Assembly (NCBI GenBank): GCA_002403415.1
Contig: DHHS01000206.1
Span: forward strand, 1-5,023
Direction of reading: 5' to 3'
Length of the DNA stretch: 5,023 nt
Source: Sphingomonas sp. UBA4766
GTDB lineage: Bacteria; Pseudomonadota; Alphaproteobacteria; Sphingomonadales; Sphingomonadaceae
The notes beneath the pieces were generated by a model that made no database searches, had not been told where the DNA came from, and was given only the letters and a program-made list of their open reading frames with translations. This document shows, piece by piece, positions 1 through 5,023 of this stretch (its first letter is position 1; each line of letters starts with the position of its first letter). The position numbers and the translations under genes are program-made.

Positions 1-762
1 TATTATGCTGACCGGCTAAACCAATTGCCGCTGGGGTTGATCGGCATTGGGCTGGGCACGGTGTTGCTGCCCACCATCGCTCGCCAACTGGGCGGCGGCG
101 ATGAAGCGGCGGCGATGGAGACCCAGAATCGCGGGCTGGAACTGGCGCTGTTCTTTACGCTCCCCGCCACCGTCGCGCTGATCGTGTGCGGCGTGCCGAT
201 TACCGCGGCGCTGTTTCAGCATGGCAAGTTCACCGCGCTCGACACGCAGTTCACCGCCCAAGCGCTCGCCGCGTTTTCGGCCGGGTTGCCGTCCTATATC
301 CTGGTCAAGGTGCTGACACCGGGCTTTTACGCGCGGCAAGACACCAAAACGCCGGTGCGCTTTGCGACCATCACGATTGGGCTGAACATCGCTTTCAACC
401 TCGCGCTGATCGTGCCGCTCAGGCATATGGGGCCACCGCTGGCGACCGCGCTGTCGAGCACGGCCAATGTCGCGCTGCTATACTGGATGCTGCGCAGGCG
501 CGGGCATTTTGTGCCCGATGCCCGGTTAAAGCGCCGCGCGGTTCGACTCGCGGGCGCGGCGGTGCTGATGGGCAGCACGATGTGGTTTTTGAACGATCGT
601 TTCACACCTTATACAACCGGTGCGGGGATCACGCGGTGGGTCGCGATGCTGGTGCTCGTGGGCGTTGGCGGCACGGTTTATGGTGTCGCGTGTCTGCTGC
701 TGCGCGCCTATTTGCCGTCGGACCTGCGCGCGATGTTGCGGCCGCGCCGCAAATCTGCGTGA
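1..762 (+). CDS. murJ: MurJ lipid II flippase, C-terminal half (5'-truncated by window edge)
   Basis: MurJ (formerly MviN) is an inner-membrane MOP-superfamily flippase that moves lipid-linked peptidoglycan precursor (lipid II) to the periplasmic face. The reading frame is open from base 1 and gives 253 residues ending in TGA; the N-terminal half lies outside the window. Family hallmarks are the opening YYADRLNQLPLG, followed by a GLGTVLLP helix, and FYARQDTKTPVR at fragment residues 109-120, which match the conserved MurJ segments. I count about seven hydrophobic segments (roughly residues 9-27, 46-71, 88-108, 122-143, 147-162, 178-196 and 213-236). This fits the second half of a 14-helix protein. 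The tail is short and basic (RPRRKSA). The TTG at base 25 is an internal codon, not a start, because the conserved YYADR sequence precedes it in frame. The gene is followed 39 bp later by trpS with no terminator visible, so the two are probably co-transcribed. Confidence 0.95.
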   Translation, partial: YYADRLNQLPLGLIGIGLGTVLLPTIARQLGGGDEAAAMETQNRGLELALFFTLPATVALIVCGVPITAALFQHGKFTALDTQFTAQALAAFSAGLPSYILVKVLTPGFYARQDTKTPVRFATITIGLNIAFNLALIVPLRHMGPPLATALSSTANVALLYWMLRRRGHFVPDARLKRRAVRLAGAAVLMGSTMWFLNDRFTPYTTGAGITRWVAMLVLVGVGGTVYGVACLLLRAYLPSDLRAMLRPRRKSA

Positions 763-801
763 AGCATCGAGTGCCAGTCTCTCAATCCTGGGGTAGTTTT
801 C

Positions 802-1809
802 ATGCGCGTCGTCTCCGGCATTCAGCCCACCGGTAATCTCCACCTCGGCAATTATCTGGGTGCGATCAAACAATGGGTCGCGATGCAGAATGAGGTTGCC
901 AGCGCGGGCGGGATCAGCCTGTTTTTCCTTGCCGATCTCCACGCGCTGACCCAGCCGGTGGTGCCCGGGCAGCTCGCCGCAAACACGGTGGAGATGGCGG
1001 CCGCTCTGCTCGCGTGTGGCATCGATCCGGCCAAGTCGGTGCTTTTCAATCAGGCGCGCGTCCCTGCGCACAGCGAGCTGGCCTGGATCCTGAACGGCAC
1101 CGCGCGCATGGGCTGGCTCAACCGCATGACTCAGTGGAAGGACAAGGCGGGCAAGGATGGCGCCGGGCAAAGCGTCGGCTATTTCGGCTATCCCGTGCTG
1201 CAGGCCGCCGATGTGTTGCTCTACAAGGCCAGCCATGTGCCGGTGGGCGAGGACCAGAAACAGCATCTTGAGCTGGCGCGCGACATCGCGACCAAGTTCA
1301 ACACCGATTTTGCGGTTGACCTGTTCCCGCTTCCCGAACCGATGGTGAGCAAGGCAGCGCCGCGCATTATGAGCCTGCGCGACGCCAGCGCCAAAATGTC
1401 GAAATCCGACCCGTCCGATCAATCGCGCATCAACCTGACCGACAGCGACGATGCGATTGTGCAAAAGCTGAAAAAAGCCAAGACCGATGCCGAACCGCTT
1501 CCCGCGACCTTCGCCGAGCTGGCGAACCGGGCGGAGGCACGCAATCTGGTGACGATCTATGCCGCCCTTGCCGATTGGTCGACCGACGATGTGATGCGCG
1601 AGTTTGGCGGGCGCGGCTTTGGTCAGTTCAAGCCCGCGCTGGCCGATCTCGCAGTAGCAAAGCTTGCGCCCATTCGCGCGGCGCTGGCGATCATGCTGGG
1701 CGACCGGGGTGCGGTAAGCGATGCGCTGGTCGCGGGGGCCGCCCGCGCATCCGCCCTTGCCGAGCCAACGCTTGCGGAGGTTCAGCGCGCCATTGGCTTG
1801 CAGATTTAG
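802..1809 (+). CDS. trpS: tryptophanyl-tRNA synthetase
   Basis: This class I aminoacyl-tRNA synthetase charges tRNA-Trp with tryptophan using ATP, in the cytoplasm. The protein has 335 residues, almost the same as E. coli TrpS (334). It opens with MRVVSGIQPTGNLHLGNY, whose HLGN at residues 14-17 is the HIGH-type ATP-binding motif. VGEDQKQH near residues 148-155 is the conserved TrpRS active-site segment, and KMSKS is intact at 198-202. Sequence identity is therefore firm. The ATG start is fixed by the N-terminal match to the family. The ribosome binding site is weak (CTGGGG about 9 bases upstream), as can occur when a gene is translated from a polycistronic message behind murJ. A 12-bp perfect palindrome (GGGCGCGCGCCC, 1809-1820) overlaps the stop codon. 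It is followed by A's, not T's, so it is not a typical terminator for this strand. Confidence 0.98.
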   Translation: MRVVSGIQPTGNLHLGNYLGAIKQWVAMQNEVASAGGISLFFLADLHALTQPVVPGQLAANTVEMAAALLACGIDPAKSVLFNQARVPAHSELAWILNGTARMGWLNRMTQWKDKAGKDGAGQSVGYFGYPVLQAADVLLYKASHVPVGEDQKQHLELARDIATKFNTDFAVDLFPLPEPMVSKAAPRIMSLRDASAKMSKSDPSDQSRINLTDSDDAIVQKLKKAKTDAEPLPATFAELANRAEARNLVTIYAALADWSTDDVMREFGGRGFGQFKPALADLAVAKLAPIRAALAIMLGDRGAVSDALVAGAARASALAEPTLAEVQRAIGLQI

Positions 1810-1828
1810 GGCGCGCGCCCAAAAAACA

Positions 1829-1858
1829 CTGCCCGTTCAAGCGATGTTCAGCTATAAA
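1829..1858 (+). promoter_or_regulatory. candidate sigma-70 promoter for the DUF4136 lipoprotein gene
   Basis: CTGCCC (1829-1834) and TATAAA (1853-1858) are separated by 18 bases in the 124-bp gap after trpS. The -10 matches consensus at 5 of 6 positions and the -35 at only 3 of 6. The position, about 75 bases upstream of the lipoprotein ATG, suits a separate promoter, but read-through from trpS is also possible. This is inference from the motif only. Confidence 0.35.
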
Positions 1859-1933
1859 GTCGCACTTTGTCGTTAAGGCCGATTGTGCCGCCCAATAGTG
1901 CCCCGTCGTCACCGCGTAAAAAAAGGTGTTCGT

Positions 1934-2590
1934 ATGAAAAAATCGCTGATTGCCGCCGCTTCCCTGATCGCCCTTGCGGGATGTGCCGAGAATTTTTCGG
2001 CCCGCGTGTCGCGGTTCCAGGCACTGCCCCCCGCCACGGGGCAGAGCTTTGTCATTCAGGCCACCGATCAGCGGCTTCAGGGCGGGTTGGAGTTCGGCCA
2101 ATATGCCCGGCTGGTGACGACCGAGCTGGTGCGCCAGGGGTATCAACCCGCCGCCGACCCGGCGCGCGCCGACCTGGTCGTGAAGCTGGCCTATTCGGTC
2201 GATAACGGTCGGGAAAAGATCGTGTCCTCGCCTGGCTTTGGCTATGGCGGTTTCGGCTATGGCGGCTTTGGCCGGTTCGGCGGCTTTTATGGTCGCCGCT
2301 TTGTCTACGGCTTCAACGATCCGTTCCTTTATGGCGGTTTCGGCGGCTTTGGCGGCGGCTATACCGATGTGCGCAGCTATACCGTATTCAACAGCGCGCT
2401 CGAACTTCAGATTGAACGCACCGACAATGGCCAACGCGTGTTTGAAGGAACCGCACGGGCACAGTCGCGCGACGATAATCTAACGTATCTGGTTCCAAAC
2501 CTGATCGAAGCGATGTTCACCGGCTTTCCCGGCAATTCCGGGCAAACGCTGAACATTACCATCGCGCCCGACAAAAAGAACAAGGGCTGA
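1934..2590 (+). CDS. DUF4136-type outer-envelope lipoprotein with Gly/aromatic-rich segment
   Basis: The product is a 218-residue predicted lipoprotein. The N-terminus MKKSLIAAASLIALAGC is a signal peptide ending in a lipobox (LAGC, acylated Cys17). Asp is absent at +2 (Ala18), so outer-membrane sorting is likely. The overall pattern resembles DUF4136 family lipoproteins, whose function is unknown: an N-terminal beta-rich half with ARVSRFQALP, a central DLVVKLAYSVDNGRE strand pair, and a C-terminal stretch with GTARAQSRDDNL and LIEAMFTGFPGNSG. Residues 101-143 are dominated by Gly with Phe and Tyr in GFGYG-like repeats, probably a flexible surface loop. The ATG at 1934 is chosen because AAGGTG (1923-1928) lies five bases upstream and the signal peptide begins there. 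An in-frame TTG at 1883 would add 17 residues that spoil the signal peptide. The gene is probably monocistronic and converges on dnaA. Family assignment is by pattern recognition; no biochemical role can be claimed. Confidence 0.85.
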   Translation: MKKSLIAAASLIALAGCAENFSARVSRFQALPPATGQSFVIQATDQRLQGGLEFGQYARLVTTELVRQGYQPAADPARADLVVKLAYSVDNGREKIVSSPGFGYGGFGYGGFGRFGGFYGRRFVYGFNDPFLYGGFGGFGGGYTDVRSYTVFNSALELQIERTDNGQRVFEGTARAQSRDDNLTYLVPNLIEAMFTGFPGNSGQTLNITIAPDKKNKG

Positions 2591-2616
2591 TACGAACTGC
2601 GATTGCCGACCCGAAC

Positions 2617-2646
2617 AACCCGGCGCGCCCCGCATGCGCCGGGTTT
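2617..2646. terminator. bidirectional hairpin terminator between convergent lipoprotein gene and dnaA
   Basis: A perfect 10-bp stem, AACCCGGCGC (2617-2626) with GCGCCGGGTT (2636-2645), encloses a 9-base loop. It lies 26 bases after the lipoprotein stop and 24 bases beyond the dnaA stop. The T-tracts are short on both strands (TTT on plus; GTTGTT on minus), so efficiency is uncertain. The position between two converging genes makes a shared terminator the natural reading. Confidence 0.75.
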
Positions 2647-2669
2647 AGCCATTATGACGCGCAGCGCGC

Positions 2670-4049
2670 CTATGCTTCCAGATCGCGCATCAGCGAGCGC
2701 ACGGCGGTGTCGACGTCGCCGTCGGTGCCGCGCAATTCCTCAATCCGGCGCACCGCATGAATCACGGTCGAGTGATCGCGCCCGCCAAATTTGCGGCCAA
2801 TCTCCGGCAAAGAGCGCGTCGTCAGCCGCTTGGCCAGATACATCGCGATTTGCCGCGGCCGCGCCACGACGCGCGCGCGCCGCGCCGAAACCAGATCAAG
2901 CGGCTTTAACTCGAAATAGCTCGACACCGCGCGTTGAATCTCGTCGATCGTGATGCGCTTTTGCGCCCCGCGCAGCAATTCGCCGAGCGTTGCGTGGGTA
3001 AAGTCCAGATCGATCGCCTCATCTGTCAATTGCGCATAGGCGACCAGCCGGTTCAGCGCGCCTTCCAGCTCGCGGATGTTGTTGGTCAGTCGCCCCGCAA
3101 GCAGCGCCAGCACGTCGTCGGGCACATGGGCGTCATCCATGTCCGCCAGCTTGCGGTCGAGGATCGCCCGCCGCAGTGTCAGGTCGGCAGGCTTGATATC
3201 GGCGACGAACCCGCTGGCAAACCGCGACACGATCCGCGCCTCGACCCCCTCCAACGCCTGCGGAGCGCGATCAGCCGTCACGACCAGCCGCTTGCCCGCG
3301 CCCATCACTTCGTTGATCGTGTGGAAAAACTCCTCTTGTGTCGCATCCTTGCCGGCAATGAACTGCAGATCGTCAATCATCAGCAGATCGGCCGAACGCA
3401 GCCGCGCCTTGAAGCTGAACGTATCGCGCGCGCGCATCGCTTGGATAAATTCGAACATGAAGCGTTCGGCTGACATCATGATAATCGTCGCCTCCGGCAC
3501 CGCGGCCAAATAGGCAGCGCCGATCGCGTGCATCAGATGGGTTTTGCCCATGCCGGTCGCGCCGTGCAGGAACAATGGGGTAAAACGCGGCGTGCCCGCC
3601 TGCGCCAAGGCCTGTGCCGCATTGGCCGCGACGCGATTCGAGGCGTCAACGACAAAGCGATCAAAGGTGAATCGCGAATCAAACGTCGGGCGCGCACTCT
3701 GCGGCACCGCGGGCGCAGGCGTGGCGGCAACCGGTTCGGCCTTGATCGTGCATAGCGCCGTTGCCGCGCTCACCGTTTCGATCACGACCTGCTGGATGCC
3801 AGGGACAAGCGCGCGAAACTCATGGGTCAGGCGCTCGCCATAATTGTTGCGCACCCAATTGGTCATGAAGGCAGACGGCAAGGCCAAACGCACAATGTCG
3901 GTTTCATCCGTTTCGATGAGCGTCATGGGCTTCAACCACTGATCGAACAGCCGACCGCCGGCCGAATCGCGCAAACCATGGCGAATCCGAGTCCAGGCCC
4001 GCGCCACGTCAGATATTCTTGCTACCCCCGCCAAACCCACACTCGCCAC
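2670..4049 (-). CDS. dnaA: chromosomal replication initiator protein DnaA
   Basis: DnaA is the AAA+ ATPase that binds oriC, opens the duplex and helps load the replicative helicase. The protein has 459 residues from a GTG start. Domain I spans about 14-90 (VARAWTRIRHGLRDSAG, FDQWLKPM). A short Ala/Pro-rich linker (about 102-121) stands for domain II. The AAA+ core carries Walker A GATGMGKTH (163-171), Walker B LLMIDDLQF (222-230), sensor 1 VVTAD (256-260), the arginine-finger segment RIVSRFASG (272-280) and sensor 2 NNIRELEGAL (323-332). Domain IV holds the DNA-binding signature ARPRQIAMYLAKR (396-408) and GGRDHSTVIHA (422-432). The GTG at 4049 is preferred because a perfect AGGAGG sits seven bases upstream. 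A GTG at 4109 in the same frame would add 20 residues of non-family sequence and read through that ribosome binding site. The sensor 1 motif has Ala where TSD is usual, and box VII has Ser where Trp is common. rpsT lies upstream but is cut off by its own terminator. Confidence 0.97.
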   Translation of the reverse strand: MASVGLAGVARISDVARAWTRIRHGLRDSAGGRLFDQWLKPMTLIETDETDIVRLALPSAFMTNWVRNNYGERLTHEFRALVPGIQQVVIETVSAATALCTIKAEPVAATPAPAVPQSARPTFDSRFTFDRFVVDASNRVAANAAQALAQAGTPRFTPLFLHGATGMGKTHLMHAIGAAYLAAVPEATIIMMSAERFMFEFIQAMRARDTFSFKARLRSADLLMIDDLQFIAGKDATQEEFFHTINEVMGAGKRLVVTADRAPQALEGVEARIVSRFASGFVADIKPADLTLRRAILDRKLADMDDAHVPDDVLALLAGRLTNNIRELEGALNRLVAYAQLTDEAIDLDFTHATLGELLRGAQKRITIDEIQRAVSSYFELKPLDLVSARRARVVARPRQIAMYLAKRLTTRSLPEIGRKFGGRDHSTVIHAVRRIEELRGTDGDVDTAVRSLMRDLEA

Positions 4050-4056
4050 GCAATCG

Positions 4057-4062
4057 CCTCCT
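4057..4062 (-). promoter_or_regulatory. ribosome binding site of dnaA (perfect AGGAGG)
   Basis: On the minus strand AGGAGG is followed by seven bases (CGATTGC) and the GTG at 4049-4047. This is a full anti-Shine-Dalgarno match at ideal spacing, and it decides the start codon against the longer in-frame GTG at 4109. A strong site combined with a non-ATG start suggests that translation is tuned, which is inference. Confidence 0.85.
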
Positions 4063-4192
4063 ACCGCCGAATCAAGAGCTTCGACGTCATATTTTTGACC
4101 GACACACACTTCCCCCAGCGCGGAATCGCATCCGCTCTGACCACGAGATTATTCCAGAGGCCACCACAGGAAGTTTGCAGCGGCGAGGGCCA

Positions 4193-4220
4193 ATTATGAA
4201 GACCTGCGCGAGTCGATCAA
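4193..4220 (-). promoter_or_regulatory. candidate dnaA promoter with adjacent GANTC methylation site
   Basis: On the minus strand TTGATC (4220-4215, 4 of 6 matches to TTGACA) and CATAAT (4198-4193, 5 of 6 matches to TATAAT) are separated by 16 bases. The predicted transcript start near 4186 would give a leader of about 137 bases. A GANTC site (4210-4214) abuts the -35 box inside the spacer. In Caulobacter crescentus, methylation of GANTC in the dnaA promoter by CcrM influences dnaA transcription, and its dnaA mRNA also has a long leader. A perfect TTGACA (minus strand, 4234-4229) lies just upstream but has no -10 at proper spacing. Start-site mapping would be needed to confirm. Confidence 0.45.
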
Positions 4221-4293
4221 GCGGCTTATGTCAAGAATTTGAAATAAACCGGATTGACTCACCAAGGGCCGCAGAAACGCGTTGTTTTGTAAT

Positions 4294-4306
4294 TAAGTAA
4301 TTGATT
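4294..4306 (-). promoter_or_regulatory. candidate IHF binding site
   Basis: The minus strand reads AATCAATTACTTA, an exact match to the IHF consensus WATCAANNNNTTR, with an A-run directly 5' of it as is common at strong sites. It lies in the most AT-rich part of the window (4281-4330), about 75 bases upstream of the candidate dnaA -35 box. IHF is a DNA-bending protein that takes part in alphaproteobacterial origin and promoter control. In AT-rich DNA such a match can arise by chance. Confidence 0.4.
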
Positions 4307-4390
4307 TTTGCTGGTAATATTTACGTCACCAAAATGCAATGATCGCGAATCGCGGTGAATCCATGATTTTCAAACATCGGGTATGGATCG

Positions 4391-4398
4391 TTAACCAT
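4391..4398 (+). promoter_or_regulatory. TTAACCAT octamer resembling a CtrA half-site
   Basis: TTAACCAT matches the short CtrA-associated motif reported for Caulobacter promoters, as I recall it. The full TTAA-N7-TTAA form is absent. It lies between the rpsT terminator and the AT-rich segment upstream of dnaA. I noticed no other copy in the window. Assignment rests on one short motif and is tentative. Confidence 0.3.
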
Positions 4399-4437
4399 GC
4401 CCGTGCGGCACCGAGATAGACCAAGGATCAACGCGCC

Positions 4438-4467
4438 AAAAAACCCGCTGAAAAAACTCCAGCGGGT
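4438..4467 (-). terminator. Rho-independent terminator of rpsT
   Basis: On the minus strand a perfect 8-bp stem, ACCCGCTG (4467-4460) with CAGCGGGT (4450-4443), encloses a nine-base loop (GAGTTTTTT) and runs straight into a U-tract (4442-4438, with the last stem base also U). It sits about 44 bases after the rpsT stop codon. This is a textbook intrinsic terminator and separates rpsT transcription from dnaA. Confidence 0.9.
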
Positions 4468-4510
4468 CGGGAAATCCCTTTATTTCAGCGCGAAAAACGC
4501 CAAACGCCAA

Positions 4511-4774
4511 TCAGGCAAGTGCGGCGAATCGCTTGGTAAGGCGCGCGAACTTGCGTGCCGCCGTATTCTTGTGGAGCACGCCCTTGGCGACGCCCCGCGC
4601 CAGCTCGGGCTGCATTGCCGCAAGCGCGATCTGTGCCGCTGCCTTGTCACCCGATTCGAGTGCAGCCTCTGCCTTTTTCACAAAAGTGCGGATGCGGCTG
4701 ACCCGATTCGTGTTGATCGCGGCGCGACGGTCATTGCGCCGAATCCGCTTTTTCGCTTGTGGCGTGTTCGCCAT
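4511..4774 (-). CDS. rpsT: 30S ribosomal protein S20
   Basis: S20 is a primary 16S rRNA-binding protein of the small ribosomal subunit. The 87-residue product has the same length as E. coli S20. It shows the family pattern: MANTPQAKKRIRRNDRR at the start, the central helix with RIRTFVKKAEAAL, and the C-terminal GVLHKNTAARKFARLTKR. The protein is strongly basic and helical, as expected. The ATG start is supported by GAGG (4784-4781) six bases upstream on the minus strand and by the conserved N-terminus. It is preceded by mutM on the same strand across a 115-bp gap that can hold its own promoter, and is followed by an intrinsic terminator. Four GANTC sites fall inside this 264-bp gene. Confidence 0.98.
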   Translation of the reverse strand: MANTPQAKKRIRRNDRRAAINTNRVSRIRTFVKKAEAALESGDKAAAQIALAAMQPELARGVAKGVLHKNTAARKFARLTKRFAALA

Positions 4775-4837
4775 GAATTGCCTCGAACCTTTGCTGAAAC
4801 TGACGAAGGGGCGCCCGTGTCATCGGACCACCCGGAA

Positions 4838-4868
4838 GGCGGCGCTCTTAACGAGCGAAGCGCCCGCC
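4838..4868 (-). terminator. possible hairpin after mutM, weak or regulatory
   Basis: GGCGGCGCT (4838-4846) can pair with AGCGCCCGCC (4859-4868) over nine base pairs with one bulged base. A competing inner stem, GCTC (4844-4847) with GAGC (4853-4856), is also possible. It begins 21 bases after the mutM stop on the minus strand but has no U-tract, and it overlaps the candidate rpsT promoter. It could be a weak mutM terminator or a chance GC-rich structure. Confidence 0.3.
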
Positions 4869-4873
4869 GTCAA
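4845..4873 (-). promoter_or_regulatory. candidate rpsT promoter
   Basis: On the minus strand TTGACG (4873-4868, 5 of 6 matches to the -35 consensus) is followed after 17 bases by TAAGAG (4850-4845, only 3 of 6 matches to the -10). The rpsT start codon lies about 70 bases beyond the -10. Location in the mutM-rpsT gap favours it, but the -10 is poor. Confidence 0.35.
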
Positions 4874-4889
4874 CGCCGTGCAGCGCCCT

Positions 4890-5023
4890 TCATGCCAATG
4901 GCTGACAATTGGCGCACCAAAAGGTCGATCGCCCGCCCTCGGCCCGGCGCTGCACCGGCGCGCCGCACGTATCGCATGCCGCCCCGGCCCGACCGTAACC
5001 CCGCCATTGCTTCGAAAAATAGC
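4890..5023 (-). CDS. mutM: formamidopyrimidine-DNA glycosylase (Fpg/MutM), C-terminal zinc finger only (truncated by window edge)
   Basis: Fpg removes oxidised purines such as 8-oxoguanine from DNA and nicks the abasic site by beta,delta-elimination. Only the last 43 codons are present; the catalytic N-terminal proline end is beyond the right edge. The visible part is the C-terminal zinc finger: WRGYGRAGAACDTCG supplies the first Cys pair (C-x2-C), and GGRSTFWCANCQ supplies the second pair. The Arg of GRSTF corresponds to the conserved DNA-contacting finger arginine. The protein ends QPLA, close to the usual Fpg terminus just after the last Cys-Gln. The fragment was found by translating the complementary strand at the window edge. 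Related zinc-finger ends occur in Nei (endonuclease VIII). Fpg is preferred for its neighbourhood, since mutM lies near rpsT and dnaA in other alphaproteobacteria. Confidence 0.9.
   Translation of the reverse strand, partial: YFSKQWRGYGRAGAACDTCGAPVQRRAEGGRSTFWCANCQPLA

Larger units (their letters stand above)
4050..4510. other. 461-bp non-coding region between rpsT and dnaA (dnaA leader and regulatory region)
   Basis: No credible protein or RNA gene is seen here; open frames overlapping it are compositionally random and lack family sense. From right to left it contains a 43-base rpsT 3' segment, the rpsT terminator, a TTAACCAT octamer, two GANTC sites ten bases apart (4347 and 4357), a 72% AT stretch (4281-4330) with an IHF consensus, the candidate dnaA promoter, and a leader. 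The leader holds a small hairpin (4120-4135, 5-bp stem) and the dnaA ribosome binding site. I searched by eye for DnaA boxes (TTATCCACA and one- or two-mismatch variants) and found none convincing. The best was GAATCCATG at 4357-4365, with only 5 of 9 matches. It therefore cannot be called oriC from sequence alone. Confidence 0.8.
3964..4745. promoter_or_regulatory. cluster of 13 GANTC (CcrM-type) methylation sites
   Basis: GANTC occurs at 3964, 3983, 3989, 4069, 4123, 4210, 4256, 4347, 4357, 4526, 4653, 4705 and 4741. They spread over the dnaA 5' end, the non-coding region and rpsT. About three would be expected by chance in this length. The stretch 1-2669 has only three (126, 545 and 1128), and the rest of dnaA (2670-3960) has five. 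GANTC is the target of the cell-cycle methyltransferase CcrM of alphaproteobacteria. Confidence 0.6.

Noticed and set aside
526..1464. 312-residue open frame on the minus strand across murJ and trpS
   Set aside because: It is antisense to two clearly identified genes, is rich in His/Arg/Gln as GC-rich antisense frames are, and shows no family motif.
1809..1820. GGGCGCGCGCCC palindrome as a trpS terminator
   Set aside because: It overlaps the stop codon, has no room for a loop beyond a few bases and is followed by A's on the coding strand, so it lacks the required U-tract.
1691..2434. 247-residue minus-strand frame with Ala/Lys-rich repeats (AAKAAETAIKE-like)
   Set aside because: The repeats are the complement of the Gly/Phe/Tyr codon repeats of the lipoprotein gene. 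It spans the trpS end and the lipoprotein gene and has no independent support.
4229..4234. Perfect TTGACA (minus strand) as the dnaA -35 box
   Set aside because: At 16-18 bases downstream the sequence is TCGCGC-like, with no resemblance to a -10 box. The TTGATC/CATAAT pair is better.
3822..4300. Plus-strand frames overlapping the dnaA 5' end and the non-coding region
   Set aside because: They are mostly antisense to the conserved dnaA N-terminus, the part outside it has random composition, and no ribosome binding site or domain is visible.
4050..4440. Chromosomal origin (oriC) upstream of dnaA
   Set aside because: AT-rich DNA, an IHF match and GANTC sites are suggestive, but no DnaA box with fewer than four mismatches was seen. 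In Caulobacter the origin is separate from dnaA.

Overview
The window is ordinary core chromosome of an alphaproteobacterium, most likely a sphingomonad (Sphingomonadaceae or Erythrobacteraceae). That placement is an inference from the high GC content, the style of the protein sequences, and the gene order mutM-rpsT-dnaA, which resembles the arrangement near dnaA in Caulobacter and related alphaproteobacteria. I see no mobile element, CRISPR array, rRNA or tRNA gene, and no undescribed multi-gene system.

Left half, plus strand: the 3' half of murJ (lipid II flippase) runs in from the left edge. It is followed 39 bp later by complete trpS (tryptophanyl-tRNA synthetase), probably in the same transcript. 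After a 124-bp gap comes a 218-residue DUF4136-type lipoprotein with an unusual Gly/Phe/Tyr-rich stretch. This gene converges on dnaA, and a strong GC-rich hairpin between the two can stop transcription from both sides.

Right half, minus strand, read from right to left: the last 43 codons of mutM (formamidopyrimidine-DNA glycosylase, zinc-finger end), rpsT (ribosomal protein S20) with a textbook intrinsic terminator, a 461-bp non-coding region, then dnaA (replication initiator, GTG start with a perfect AGGAGG). These cover base-excision repair, ribosome assembly and replication initiation.

The most interesting part is the non-coding region upstream of dnaA (4050-4510). It holds a plausible dnaA promoter with a GANTC (CcrM methylation) site against its -35 box, a 72% AT segment with an exact IHF consensus, and a TTAACCAT octamer resembling the CtrA half-site. 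It sits inside a marked cluster of GANTC sites: 13 between 3964 and 4745, against 3 in the first 2.67 kb. No convincing DnaA box was found, so it reads as a cell-cycle-wired dnaA promoter rather than a demonstrable oriC.
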